Notes: generated by a model not told the origin, from the sequence alone. 64,000 nucleotides of DNA from Chionis minor (GCA_013398295.1 VZSF01011146.1:62684-126683), one strand, 5' to 3'; positions 12,203 to 25,971 are shown, counted from the first letter of the stretch. Program-made: numbers and translations.

Positions 12203-14227
12203 AAGCAAAATGGAGCAGGCAATGCCTCAGAGATGAAGGAAGCAAGGTTCAAAGCATGGAGCCTTGAGCCTCTCATCGCCACAGCTGCAAGTGCGCCAGG
12301 GGCTGCTGAGTCTGGGCACAGAAGGACCTTTAAACGGCGGCTGCTGTTAATTGAAGGTGACCACCTCTTGCTGTCAATATACAGACGTTTACTGACCAGG
12401 GCTGGCATGCCATTAACATCAAGGCATCTTAGGACTTTATTTGCATCAGGGGAGGGTCAACAAAACATGTGGAACCCTCCAGTGCAGGATGACAAAGCGT
12501 TAAGACCCTTGGACGGCCTCTCCTGTGACATTAGCAGCTGACATCACATTTCCTCTTTTCCTCTAAGGCAGAAGCTTCGAACTTCATACAACTTTTTGAG
12601 CCTGAGGGTAACAGATTCCGAGCTCCCTGGCCATGTGGCGTGAAGGTCACAGACCCCGGGGTTCCTCACAAGTCAAAAGTGGCCGTGCTCAGTGCGGGAT
12701 GCTGCCCAGGACGTGCAGGACCCCACTCCTGGCCTTTGTCTGCCAGGCTCCATGCTGTGCCACCTGATCCTCTCCCAAAGGTCTGGTCTCCTGGAGCCTG
12801 GGGGCTATGTGAAAAGCTACATTTTTCCTCAAACACAACCAAGTTTCACCCTACACACTTGCGGGGGGAAAACTCCAAGTGAGAACTGGGTACAACCCAG
12901 CAGCTCCCATAGCCAACACAGGAACCCTCAGTTGTCGCCACACCAGCTGTCCCGTTCGGGCGGACTCGGACCCAGGAGGTTCCCTGCAGCACCAGGGCTG
13001 CATGAGTGGACAGTCCTGCACTGAGCAGTGAAAGCTGGCTCCTCTGGAGACCTTCTGCCTCCTGTAGCCCCTTGCCGTGGTGGGCTGTAGATAGATATTT
13101 GCTGGGGAAAGCAACGAGACTGGACTCTGATGCACTTGAAGAGCAGAAAGTGACCACCCTGCCTTGCCGGAGCCAAGTCTCTACCTGGACAGAGGGCTCC
13201 TCTTCTCAAACCAAGAGCAGAAATGTCCCTGGGCCCTGCGCTGCCGGTGAGACCATCACACTCACGCTGGAGGGTGACAAAACCCCATGAGACCCTACCA
13301 CAACGGCAGCTCCAAATGCCGGCAAAGTGGCAGACCTCAGCTGCAGGGGTGTGGCAAAACGGGGCCCATTCTGTGCCACAAGCAGGATTTTAGGGAGAAA
13401 GTCAGGATGACACACTGAAAGAGCTGCCTTTTAAAGAGTTGCTAACATTTAAAGGCTGCCTTGAAGAATTTTGTCTATTTTTGTGCTGTGAGCTGAACTC
13501 TACTGATCTAAATCCGGATGGGCCGCACTTCACAAACACGGCAGTTCTAAGTTCAGCCTGGTTAGCTCTGGCCTTTTATCCTTGGGAACCGTGGCTCCAA
13601 AGATGGGAGGAAGCACATAGAAGAGAACAATGCTATGAAAAATGCCCGGAGTTCAGTCCCTGAAGCCAAAGAAACAGGCATGTCCTTGCAAAATCCACGT
13701 GCAGCTAACTGCAGGTATCCTGAGACACTGCAAGACAATCCAAGGCATCCAAGAAGTGGAAAGACCTAACAGGAATTATACTGCAACTCACTTGCGATGA
13801 TGCCAGCGATGAATTGGGCTTGGACGGTGATGCGATTTGTCAGCGTTCCACGTGCCACTAAGAGCAAGACGCGGGACATGCCGAAGACCTACGCCAAAAA
13901 GGGCCCCTTTGCTCCTCTGAGAGCTCTCCACCTTCTGGCATCCGAAGCCCTCCGGCCTCACCAGTGGTACCCGTGCAGGTTGCAGAGATGTTCGCAAGCC
14001 CCCAGTGGACTGGGCTTCGTGGAGGATGCCTGCTGCACGTCACGGCGGTGGCTTGGCCTTTCACTAAAACCACTCCGTGTTTTCCTTGCGCACTGCCGTG
14101 AGGTGGAGCAATGCTGTCACGCAGAGGGGAGATGTGAGACACAGCCAACACTGGTGTTCTGCAGGGGTCGGGACAGGCTTTGGTGCCCTCAGAGCTCCCT
14201 CCTAAAGCAGCCTCAGACACATCCCTC

Positions 14228-14260
14228 TGGTGAGCTGCTCATGGTGAGCTGCTCATGGTG
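14228..14260 (+). repeat. Short tandem repeat, 14-bp unit, about 2.4 copies
   Basis: The unit TGGTGAGCTGCTCA is repeated exactly twice and followed by TGGTG. Confidence 0.95.
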
Positions 14261-16139
14261 GGGCAGATGGGCTGGCGTTCAATTCTCGGATTTCAGCTGC
14301 AAAGCGAAGGCAGAGCATTGCTCCACATCCGAGCATCTCCAGGATTGGATCAGCATGCACTGAAAAGCGCCGCTCTGAATGTTCAACTGCACCTAAAAAT
14401 CAACTGTTTGTATGAAGTGGGGCCAGAAGACCCACAGCCGCCTCCTCAGGAGCAGCAGGAGAAGGAAACGTTTTCTGCTCCTACACAGCAGCTTGTCCTG
14501 CAGTGTGTCTTCCAGGTACCTCCAGCTTATCTAGCAGATATAATCTGCCTGAAATTGTCTGCATCCATCACTTTTGCCATGGTATTTGAGTGCCTCGCAG
14601 TCTTTACCAGCTCTCTGTGATACAGGGAGCTGCCGCTACCTGCTGGGAGCTGGTGGGCAACCCATGGGGATGGCGTGCAGGAGTCCTTGGGGTGGGAGAG
14701 GTCCCCCCTCAGCCCCTCCTGGCCAGGGTCCCCAAACCCCGCTCCCCACTCCCAGGATGGCTGGTCCCAGGGCACGACCATCTCCAACCTAGGGTAAGCA
14801 GCAAGGACAAGGAGCTTGGATTCTGATCCTCTTTTGTCCTCATGTTCACCCCAGTGTTTTCAAAGCTCCTGCTTCACTCTCCTCCCCTTGGCTGCCAGCA
14901 AAAAGCCTGCAGGGCACAGGAGGGGCACTGAGCGAGGGCGCCCAGGGTCATGCTTGGAGCCTTTAGGGGACAGCCACCATTCCCCCGGCTGCTGGCCCTC
15001 AGCAGGAGGCTCCCGGCTCCGCGGACACTGGCGAGCTGGCTGCTTTCTCTGCCGAAGGCGGCTGTCCCCGAGCCGTGTGCCCGCAGCCCTTCTGGTCTGT
15101 GAGAAACCATGCGCGGCGTCCGGCCGCAGATGTTGGGGTGGCCGCACGCCCTGCCTGGCTTCCAGCAGCCAGCCCCCGAGCCGAACTGCTCTCCCCAACA
15201 CGTAACCTTGCGTCTGGATGTGCGAGAGGAGGTCTCCAGCAAAGGCCAGGCACCGCGGGCAGGGCGCTTGCAGTGACCCAATATTTAGTTGTTTCATCTG
15301 CCTCTGGTTTCATCCCTGTCAAGTGGCATAAACAATCAAATAAGCACTAATAAGGGCATTTGGTGGAGGCTTTTAGGTTCTTATCGTGCTTTTAATGATT
15401 CATTCATCTTCCCTCGGCTCTTGCAACCCAAGCCCTTTCCATCTCTTCCTTCCTGAACAAAACCTGCCGGGAGCCACCCCAGGACCACTCGGCGCTGTCT
15501 GGAGAAATTAAAGATGCTTGGGCTACGTACCGGCTGCGAGAACTAAAGGGGACTCATAAAGGCAGGATGATTTCTCTACAGAGGCACACAGAAAATGGCT
15601 GCATTTGCTTGAGCTCATTATTCTTAATTAGCAGCTCCATGGACCAGAGTAACCAAGATAACTCCAGCTGCCACCACGTTCAGCGGGAACATTGCATTTC
15701 GTGACGGCATGCCAACATCATCCTCACCAGCCCCCGGTCCCCTCCCGCCACCTCCACAGATGTGCCAGCCACCACGCGGTGGCCCTGCAGCCACGGAGGG
15801 GCTGGGGGAGCACAGGAGGGAGGTTATTTCACCTGCTGCTCCTTCCATTTTCTCTGCCGAGCCCTGGCAGCATAGCGGGGAGAAAGTGCCGGTGGCTGGA
15901 GGGGCAGGAGCTGGGGTGAGCCCCGCACCGCTCTGCCTGACCGCAGCGAAGGTGGGAAGGAGCTTCATTCACCTCGGTGCTGTGTCGGCCTGGGCAGCTC
16001 TCACCCCGCTTCATCCGGAGCGGAGAAACCCTCTAGCGCATCCTGCATCTGTCAGGCAGCTCTCCCTGCTCCTTGACGCTGATTTATGGTCGTCTTGTCC
16101 AGCTGCCAGAGGAACCCTTTATACCAGATAGCTTTTATC

Positions 16140-16410
16140 TCAAAATAAGCTCTGGAAAAATACCACAGGCTTTATTTGTCATTCGCTCTGGGAAAGTTTT
16201 GAGCTAATAAATAAAGAGGAGTTATTTTAAAGGGCAGCAGCTTTCCTGAAAACTTAAAGTCAGGGCTCTGACAGAAACAACAATACCTCCATTGCTTACA
16301 TACCCATAACCTCAGCTCCTGCAAAATTAGGTTTCTCGGGCTGCAAAGAACAAAAACTTTGCAAATCAAATTGCTTCACACTCATGTAATTAGCAATTAT
16401 CTCCCTGGTG
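16140..16410. other. AT-rich unique block, possible conserved non-coding element
   Basis: The block contains GAGCTAATAAATAAAGAGG, AAATTAGGTTTCTC and TGTAATTAGCAATTATCTCC, with no repeat or coding signature. The call is an impression only. Confidence 0.25.
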
Positions 16411-18709
16411 GAAGATGATTCCCCCACACAATATTTTGGTGAATCATACCCAAGTGGGTTTTTTTCGCTTGTTTTTAGCGTGTGCACACACACAAACACA
16501 GAAGCACATCAGGATCTTGGCCAAGTTCTCCCCTTTAATCTGGCTTTCATTTCAGTGCAATTCAGACCACAGGTCTCAGATCTCAAACCACAGGAGACTT
16601 CCAAGTGTTAACGTTGGTATTAGCAACCACGCTGCCCCAATGCCAGTAGCAGAAAAGTCAAGTATGGGTCAGGGATGTGGTCTTGCTCCCTGAGGTGATC
16701 AGGCCAGGAGTCCCAAGGAGAGCTGAAGAGCTCCCGCACGGTTCTGCGGAGCTGCTTACAGCACTTGGGCAAAAAGGTTGGCAGTGTTCCCTCCCCCACG
16801 GAGGTACGGACATGCAGGAGGCACAGCATCAGGAGACAGACCCTTCACTGGGAGCTGGATTTTGCACCCTCCTTTTCCCACAGTAGCTCAGGACTATCGC
16901 ATCCTCTTCCAGGACTCGCTTTTGCTTAAACCCCGTTGGAACAGCAGCCTTGTGAGACAACCCTCTAGGAACAACCATATTTCTCCTCATTCTCCTGGTC
17001 TTGTGGGAGCAGATGTGGCCTTTCATCACTTTCCCAGCTGGAAAAGTTGGCAGGACAATGAAAAAAATGAATGGACCTCGGTAAATTCACCCAGCAATGT
17101 TGACCAAGATTAATTGAATCCCCCTGCTCAGGACACTAACACAACCATAAGCACTCAGTGCAGCCATTAAGAACAACGTATATTCACACATGCATCTATA
17201 TTTTGATGGCAACTCACGACAAGCTAGGCTTCAAAGCCATTTAAGCTCTTGAATTGGTTCGGCTCCCAAATCAGCAAGAAAACCACAGAGAACCAGACCA
17301 CATGCTAGCATAAACCAGCACTGCCTCCGCCATCCTCTGAAAAACACAGCCTTGGGGCCCTGATACAAAGGGTTTATACACACTTTGGATCTAATCCAGG
17401 AGCCTTTAGTTACCTCTCCAAAGGCAAAATCCCCGTGGCCCTGCAAAGCAGCACGGCTTTTGTACCCACGAGAGAAATGCAGAACGGGAGCCGCAGGAGG
17501 GTTTTTGCTTTCTTTTGAGGCTGGCTGAGACAGGGACCTGTGGGAGTAGTGGAAAGCCGCCTGCACCCAAGGGAGACAGCAAATCCAGCTCTGGCAGGCA
17601 GGGCTGGAGGGTGCTTGGAGCCACACCGCACGACACACAGAGCTGTCCTCAGACTTCTTTTTTCAGCAGCCTGTGCCGGTGAGGCTGCCGAAAGCTTGAT
17701 GAGGACCGTTCACTTTAGGTTGCTGCTGGCATTCCTGCTTGCAAAGTGAATGGTTCGCAGGGTACCTCGTGCTTTTTTTTGTTGGGACTGGTTTCCCAGT
17801 TTGAAGGGAAATGTGACTTTATTGAAATGTGAGCATTCTGAATTCCACCACCACCACCACACACATTGTAACATCGCACTGGGATAAAAATACCCCCCAT
17901 AGTCTGGTTTTATGTTCTTTCCCCTCTATGCTATTTAAAATTGTTTCGCAATGGCACAGTAACAGCATGCATGATGGACTCCATTTCTCCCAGCATGGTG
18001 AACCAGAGTTTTACGTATAAAACTATGAAGAGAGCAGTTCCTCGTCCTGAATGAGACACCAGACCTTGCTAAACACTCCTTCCTTGGTTTGTTCCAACCC
18101 TTGGGTAATTTGTCCCACAGGGACTCACTGAACAGGAAGTTAGCTTAAATTTTTTTAGAAGACTTCCTCAAAAGAAGGAATCTGGCTCCTCTCAAGGTAG
18201 CTCTAAAGCTGAAAGGCTACAACACAAGGCAAGCCATGTGCAGCAGCCCTCATTGTACCTACGGAAGGGACTACCACTCATCTTATTTTAGGACATAGAG
18301 TGGCCAGACTTCCCCACTGCTTTATGTAAAACTTGCTTGTGTTGTTCCTGGCCTCCTTAATGATTCCCAAAGATGCTGTCCACCCTCCCCAGCCGACGGA
18401 GGCTGCCTAGATCTGCGGTGGTGGTATCCCTCCACGGCCCACCCACAACTTCATTGGCGTCAGCCCGCAGTGGCGAGTTACACCCCATGGCTGTTTGCTC
18501 CCGGGTAGGTTGCTGGAGGGGAAGCAGATCTGAGAGCATGCTTGCTTAATTTGGGTTTCGGTGCACCAAGCTGCTCTGCGGGGCAGTGCAGCTCTGAACC
18601 CTGGATCTGCTCAGCCTCCTCAGTTTACTGGCAGAGCAATAACAGGCCGTCCCCATTTTGCCTTCCTCTCCTGCCCCCAGCTCACATGTGGCACAAAATT
18701 TTCTGCCTT

Positions 18710-18711
<2 letters not shown>

Positions 18712-18746
<35 letters not shown>
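18712..18746 (+). repeat. Poly(T) run of 35, poly(A) in SLC8A1 sense
   Basis: This is a pure T35 followed by CAGTGTACAG, preceded by CTGCCTTTC. On the + strand it mimics a splice acceptor. On the gene strand it is an A35 run. No AATAAA lies near the expected side and no target-site duplication was noticed. Confidence 0.97.
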
Positions 18747-19110
18747 CAGTGTACAGAGTGGCTTTACGCAGTAACCTGATTAAATTTGGAGAGGGAGTGA
18801 GCCATCAACCGGAGGCGTCTGGTGTCAGAGCAGGAAATGTGAAGATAAGCATCTGAGAGCGCTCTGTGCAGCGCGCTCTCGTGCGCAGTTTAGACGGCTT
18901 CAGCCTGGCCCGGGCCTCGTGAAATGAGGCATGGAATGGCAGTGGAAGCCAGTGGTCAGCAGTCAGGAGACCTGCGACAGGTGGCAGCTTTGAAAATAGC
19001 TCGGAAGCGGAAAACAAGGAGGAAGAGAAGTGGTCAGTTTTGCGGAGGGCAAGCACCCCAGCGGGGTGCCATACAGTCGCGTGGGAGAATATACAGGGCT
19101 TCGGAAATTC

Positions 19111-19266
19111 TTGAGAAAATATGTATTCTGAAAATATATTCTCATATATATTTTGAGAATATATTCTCATATTTTCTTGAGAAAAAAGCCCATAAACATA
19201 CCCCCCCTCCATGTATGTATACATATGTATACATGTGCAAATATGCATATATACATGCATATGCAG
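19111..19266. repeat. Cluster of AT-rich palindromes and inverted repeats
   Basis: Arms AATATATTCTCA (19133-19144) and TGAGAATATATT (19154-19165) are perfect inverted repeats with a 9-base loop. TGAGAATATATTCTCA (19154-19169) is itself a perfect 16-bp palindrome. Outer arms AGAAAATATG (19114-19123) and CATATTTTCT (19168-19177) also pair. GTATACATATGTATAC (19217-19232) is a second perfect 16-bp palindrome, followed by ATGCAT/ATATAC words to 19265. Confidence 0.9.
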
Positions 19267-22200
19267 ATTTGACTCAAGCTTGGGGAGAATGGTGGGAATC
19301 TTCAAAGGCACCCGAGAAGGATGAGGGAGTGGGAAGATGAAGTCTGAAGAAATTAATGCAAAGCAACGCAAACATCCATGGGAAAAAACCCCAAACTACT
19401 CCTACATGCCCTGCATTGTAAATCAGCTGTAGCTGCTCACGGAAAGGACTTCGCAGCAGTCAGCGCGGTGAAGAACTCCGCTCTGACATCGAGAAAACAA
19501 AAGGAACCCTTGGACATGCAAACAGTAGCTTGAAAAAAATAGTATCAAACCAGCACGACGATGTTCAGTACATCTGCAGCGGAGGGCACATAACGCGGCT
19601 TCTGTCATTCCACTTCAGAGAGGGAGAACAGCAAGTAACAGGGTGACAACTGATAAAGGGGTGCAGAGATTTCCACAGCGAGCTAGGCTGCACACAGTGG
19701 GTTTGTTTAGCTTAAAAATAAAGCAATATATAAAAGGGCTGCCTGACACTTCTCATTTATCCTTCCTTGACAGAAGAACAAGCGATCTCTTGGTGAAATT
19801 AAAACCCAACGAGTTTAAAAGAAACAAAAGGATTTCTATATTCTCACAATAAAGCCCGCCAAGGTGCTAACAGACGAAGTATTTTTGAGGTCAGGAGATT
19901 AGTATGATTAAAGACAGAATTGGATCTTTTGGTGGAAAATACAGTTAATTTAAATGAAGGTTTAGGGAAAAAAGCACGCAACCCCCTGTGTTTTTATTAA
20001 CAATATGCTTTCTCTTTCAGCCCAGGTGGAACAACTACGAATAAAGTATTGGTCCAAAGGTGCTGGGGGAAGGTTCTTAGCTCCAAAGCAGTGACCCTGG
20101 AAATGGGGCAGGTTTCCCACCACGCCACCGGGTGCGCAGAAAGAGAGATGCCGGCTTATGGCCGGGAGTCAGGGACACGACAGCCCAGCAGAGATGAGAC
20201 CGTTACTGTGATATCTTCCCACTCCCATTTTTCAGTGTGGTCATTGGAGGGCCTGGTAGTGGCTGCAGACAGGCTGAGGTCTGGAGAGCTCACCTGGCAG
20301 AGTGGACCCAGAGTAGGGAGACTCCCTGCCGCTCATCAGGGAGAGACCGATCTAACCTCAACAGCCAACAGCACTATTTGTTCTAAGAGGAGCCTGAGGA
20401 ATCCCAGATGGTTATTGAAACATGTGTAAACGCATGTGAATAAGTAAGATGAACAAAAATATTTGCTATGTCTGCAGACAGAAAAAAGGGGTTGAATTTA
20501 TTGGATAAAAGGAGTAATTTAACTCCGTTTTCTCTGGACCACGTAAGACTCAGCATAACCCCCTGATGAGGGTTTCCCCAGGCTCCCAGTGGATGGGATT
20601 TCATCTCTCAGCTGTTTTTATCCTACAGTGGCTCTGTTTCCCCTCCCTGGCTTGACTCCTCTCAACCTCGTGCTTCATGGCCGCATGCCTTGGTCAGAAG
20701 AGACGGGTTTGGAAATGAAATTACTGCAAGATGCAGAGGGCAAGCAGGCAGCCCAGGGCGCACTCCCAGAGGTCACGTCCTCCCGGCCTTTCCTATGGGA
20801 AAGTGCTCTCTAAACCTGCTCGCACCCTTCTCCAGCAGGTTCAGAGCTTGAAGCTGACCACCCAGTTACATGCCTTTCTCCTGCTGGGTTACCCTGGAAG
20901 GACCGCTCTGCTGCAGGGAGCAAAAGGCTTTTTCCTCTCTTGGCTGTGCCCCTGATGGTGCTGCTTGGAGCCAGAAAGTGACTCTTCCCAGGGCAACGTG
21001 GGCAAAGTGGCTGCTCCATGTCAGTGATGGGGATACAAAAAGGGATGAGATCTCCCCATGGAGGGCTCAGCTTTATAGTGGGAACGAAACTCCGGGATCT
21101 GGCTGCTGTGAGGCAGGATCCACAGACTAAGCCCAAGCAAACCACTTGCCGTGGTGGCGGAATGTTTGCAGAGGGAAACAGCTTCATTTCTTAGCTCTTG
21201 GATACATTGATATTTTCCTCTTGGGCCATGGAAGCATTGGCAGCCTTCATACAGAGCGGCTCCGGGATGACAGACAGGCGAGGAGCAGAAGCAGCGCGAC
21301 TCTGCCGAGGTCCTGCTGTGGCTTAGCACCTGGACCAGGCACAGGACTGAGCCCCTTGGTCCTCCACGGGCTCTGCCCACCGGGCCACCTCCTCGCTGCA
21401 AAGTGTGGTCTCCAGCAAGAGCAGCAGTGGCTCTGGCTGACTGGGGACTTGCCAACAAAACAGAAACAAAATGGAGTTTTGCCTGGTGCTGAACAAGGCG
21501 ATGCCAGCTGCAGAAGAAGGGGTGCACAGCAGCCTGCTGGTCACTAGAGTTGGTTATTAGCTCCCTTTCAAGGGTCCCGCCAATGAGAAAAGGACCCTAA
21601 TGCTATTCCCAGCCCCTGCCCTGACCTCGGCAACCCTGGCGGGCCACCATCTCCGGTCCTCTTCTGTTTGCTATGGGCCATGCAAAAAGATGGGTGACAT
21701 GTGAAACCAGCATTCTCCTGGGACTGCTTGAGCCTACATGCCCACAGGAAATCTCCACTGCAGATCTCCCTTCAGCCTCTTTATGCTCAGAGAAGAGCGG
21801 AGTGATAAGATCTAAGCGCAGTTTTCAGTTGCTGCTTTGTTTTCAAAGGTGGCGTGGTTCGGCAGATGGAGATCGGCGGTTGCCCGGGGTTGCCCTGGCG
21901 CTCTGCGGGGTGGTTGGTTTGCGGCAGAATCAGCACAGTCACCCGTCACCATTACTCCGTGACCCCGTGTCCTGCGGCTCGCTCAGGGACCATCTCGCAG
22001 GGGACCCGTGGAAGGCAGCGGAACAAACATGGTGCCTTCTTGCGTTGGTGCAGGGGGGATCGCACGCCTGATGTGACTAGGACATTGCTCCCCTTCACAA
22101 AGAGCTTGCTAACTGTGCCTGAGCCCGAAAGCCCCAGTGCACGTTTCCTTCTGCTCATCCTCACCATCTGCTGCTCTGCAGCCAGGCGGTGTGGGAGCAG

Positions 22201-25200
22201 CAAGGGGAATCGTGCCTGGCTGAGATCCAGTTCCAACCCCTGCACTGGGGCAAGAAGAATGGCTGTGACGCGGCCCCAAAGAAAGAGGGCTCTGAGTTTT
22301 GCACAGACGGAGAGGAGGAGGCACACAGGCAGACATAGGACGGGGTGAGCTGGACAGTCACATATCTACCAATGGGCAGGGAAATCATTGCCACCACTGG
22401 CTGCAGGGTCCTCTCTGTCCCAAAAAGCCCTGTCAGAAAAGCAGGGAAAGGCGGGAGATAGCGGGGGAAGCAGCTGATAGGAGGAAGGTGCCAGAGCTGA
22501 GAGTCCGAGACACTCATCTGGGATGTAAAGAAGTGCAGCTGGCCCAGGATGTCTGCCACATCCCCAGCAATATCCCCAAAGCTAGAGATCAGACAGATTT
22601 AAATACAAGGTATCTTGATCCTTATACAAGCCCTAACCCTACACTGGAGTCCTTTGGGAAATAAAACCAACAATCACAAGTCCCTTCACTTTGGAGCAGG
22701 AGCAGGAGCTGTGGCTTTGCATCCCTAAGCACGTCAACACACATTGGACATGCTCTTCTAACAGCCCCAGCTACTATTTCTGTCCCCAGGTTTCCACAGC
22801 TTCTCCCAGTGATGCCAGTGTGGTGTCCAATTAACTCATCAGTCACAGCTCCGCGAGCTTTGCTGGGTGCAAACTCTCAACAACATAAATAATAAATAGG
22901 AAAATTAACATCTTGTCTCTGTTTCTCTGCTCCTTTCAATTGCACATGCATCTGGTGCCAGCACCTTAGTGTATATACACGCACACGCACACGCACTCGC
23001 ACATGGAGAAGCTAAGTGCCTGCACTCCAGTTTGATTAATTCTGCGTTTGGTGATGAGCTCAGTTTGTGGCAAGGCTGTACACACAACTAGAAAATAGCA
23101 CTGGCTTTAATAGACCTAATTTTCATTAATCTTGCTGCTTCCCTCTCTGCCTCACCAAGGAAAGGAGCTGAGGTTAATCAGAAAAAAAAGGAGTCTCCTT
23201 CGCAGAGCTGGTGGGAGTTCGCAACAGGGCTGCATTGGTTATTTTCCATATTCCCTTAAGGCCCATGTAGGAACAGACATTTAGTCCAAACTATATTACT
23301 TGGCTAACAAGATTTACAAGCAGTTTGAGATAATGCAATCATTTCCAAAATGAAGGAAAGACATTCTTTAAAAAGTAAAGCTGGGAGGAGGGAGCCAAGG
23401 GCTCATTTTCTCAAAATCCATTATGTTGCAGCCTGGGTTTTGCGTGTGTGAGTGCATGTGTTGCCTTCAGCCTATGAAGACTGAATTAAAGGCCAGCTCT
23501 GTATATTGACTGCTAGCCTTTATCTGCAGCATCATTTTTCATCTTCGTCTGGGTTTTTTTCCTCCCTCCCTCCCTCTGCCTCCCATGAATCTTCCACAAA
23601 CAAACAACGAAATCTAATCAGGCGGCCCAGCCTCGCCTCATGGCTGCTGCGTGTTGCTCCACGCAGTCTCCGCTTGTCAGCAGCAGTGCAAGAGCAGAGC
23701 ATGTCCCGACACAAACAGGAATGCCTAGCTAATGCAATAACGTGCTGGCAGACGGATGCCTGCTCTGCAGCGTGCTGGATCCCCAGAGATCGCGCCTGCT
23801 CCTCGTTCACCTGAAACTGTGGCGTAATGCGATTAGCTCTCCAAAATGGTCAATGGTCATTGAATCACAGAAAGCGAAGACGGAAAAACCGACTGTGCCA
23901 TGCCACCACCTCACCTGTATACGCACCCACCCACGCGTACGCGCAAGCTCCCTGCTGTTGATGCAGGATCCCTCCCTAGGGCTGAGTACAGTTGGGTTCT
24001 CAATTCCTCCAGTGATGGGCTTTCCAGCCTCTCCCTGGGATCCTGGGAGCTAACCAGGCAGGCGTCACCCACTCCACTGACAGTCCTTCCTCCCCCCCAA
24101 AATGACTAATTTTCACTTGCTCCATCATCCTTGCTGTGCATCCTGCTGGGTCCCCTGCCAGAAAGCAATCTTGTCCCAGCTTCACCAAGCTCTGGCACAC
24201 CGTTGCTGCTGTTTCACTACAAGCAAACACCTCGGGCTTTCTCCACCCCCATGACCGTGGTTGTCCTGGGGCTGTGCGCTGAGCCGTGCCCATGTAGGCA
24301 GCTGAGGTTCCATCATAGGGGAATGGATGGTCATGGTGTAAGGGACAGGACGGCTAAGGCAGAGGAACTCCAGAATGGGCCAAGGACTGTGCTCAGCACA
24401 GGAGAGGATGCTCTGAGGTGTGGCTGATGGAGCAGAGGGAAAAGCAAGGGAATAAATATTCCTCCTCCAAGAAAGAAAGGTGGCACATTAGAAATCCTGC
24501 ATGGCTTTAAAGACAAACTACCTCCACGCACTTCATTAGCCAGGTTTCACGTGCGCTGTGAGGTCTGCTAAGTGCACAGGCTGTTTAATATTAAATGTAC
24601 TATTTATTATTTACACAGCAAAAAGTGCAGGCTAAGGAGCTCTTCCAAGGCAGACACGCCGAGCCTGGCCCCAAAAAACCTCCTTCGCTCCTCGCGGCAA
24701 GGCCAAGAGGAACAAACTCTTTAAAAGTTTGGGAACACATCCACCAGCAGCGTGGGTGTATGTAGGTCATGGGGGTGCAGCAGAGCCCGGGGCCGTGGCC
24801 AGGTTGGCCACGCTGCCTCCAGCCAGGGCTGTGGCTGAGCCTCTTCCCCAGCCTCCACCGGCAAACCAGGTCTGCTGTCCCCACCGCTTGCCTCTGCGTC
24901 CTGCCACCTGAGCTCCCAGGGGCTGTCCCGAGCTTCTCTTCCCTCCCGCGGGTTGTCCTGCCCTCGGCATTTTGCAATTTCGGACAAGGTGAAGGCAGCA
25001 AGGGGAAAAGTAAACCATTGTGAAACAGGACAAGGCTGTACGTTGACAAAGAAAAGGGAAGAAGGAGGCTGGACTGGGAGCTCGGCAGCCCAGGGTGCCA
25101 GCGCAAGGGGGAGTTTCTCCCGGGCTCCAGACACAGGCACGGGGGAATGGGACTGCAGGGCTGCAGAGAGGGATTCTTGCTGGAGATGGTGGGAAAACCT

Positions 25201-25528
25201 CCAGATCTCTTTGGAAATCCCTCTTATTTCAAGTGGTTACACAATAGCGCCTGGTTGCCAATTAAGCACAAGAGCCGTTAAAGCTAAAGATACCTGCAAA
25301 AGCCTTAGACAAAACCACTGGCAATGCTTCTTTGAAAGAAAAAAGAACATTTCTCTTCACCGATTAATAGTTCAGACTCTGGCTGTATTTGTAGCAGCTG
25401 CCAGCAAACGTGGGGGTCAGCTAACGTTGCTGCCTGCCCACCATTCCCGTGCCACTGCGGGAGCTTGGGGATGGCCCCTTTCTCTGGCAGCAGCTCTCTC
25501 CTGGGCATTCCAGCTGTGGCTGGTGGTC

Positions 25529-25579
25529 CCAAACCCAGCCCCACCAGGTCCAAACCCAGCCCCACCAGGTCCAAACCCG
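25529..25579 (+). repeat. Tandem repeat, 21-bp unit, about 2.4 copies
   Basis: CCAAACCCAGCCCCACCAGG plus T is repeated exactly twice, then CCAAACCCG. Confidence 0.95.
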
Positions 25580-25971
25580 CGCTGCGGCTCAGGGCCAGGC
25601 AGGCTGCACCCCCCTGGACCCACAAAAGTCCTGAGGGCTCTATTTTGGACGTGTTGAGAGCAGGAGTCATCTTCCAAAGCAAAGAGCGGGAAGAGATTCT
25701 GCCACCAGCCAGGCCTGTCTGCCAGCATGCCACCATGACTGAGACGGCTGTGACATCAATGATGGCAATGGCTTCGAGGGGGTTTCGTGTTGATGCATTC
25801 AGAGGACCTCACCGCCTGCCTCCCGGACACAGGAGCCATTTAGGAGGTACGACTTTTTAAAGAAAGCAGCTGTGATATTTTCCCCTTGCACAGAGCAGTT
25901 TCTGGCAACTTCTAAAGAGAAAAAATGAGCAGCAACAGCCAGCATGCAGCGTTAAGAGACTGTCAGATCAC

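Larger units (their letters stand above)
10603..18711. other. Intronic unique sequence with minor simple repeats
   Basis: No CR1 or exon is recognised over about 8 kb. Present are a T-rich run at 11247-11275, a single N at 12202, a 14-bp tandem repeat at 14228-14260, a GC-rich patch at 14.9-15.26 kb, AT-rich blocks at 11.83-12.08 and 16.14-16.41 kb, and a CCA/CA run near 17.85 kb. Confidence 0.5.
18747..25971. other. Intronic sequence, mostly unique
   Basis: Contents are the palindromic AT cluster at 19111-19266, a short CA/CG-type run at about 22970-23003, a CCCT run at about 23562-23577, an AT-rich stretch at about 23.1-23.4 kb and a 21-bp tandem repeat at 25529-25579. No exon or transposable element is recognised. 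Confidence 0.5.

Noticed and set aside
18690..18760. Possible + strand splice acceptor (T35 CAG)
   Set aside because: No downstream exon-like frame or donor is evident, and poly(T) runs followed by CAG occur by chance.
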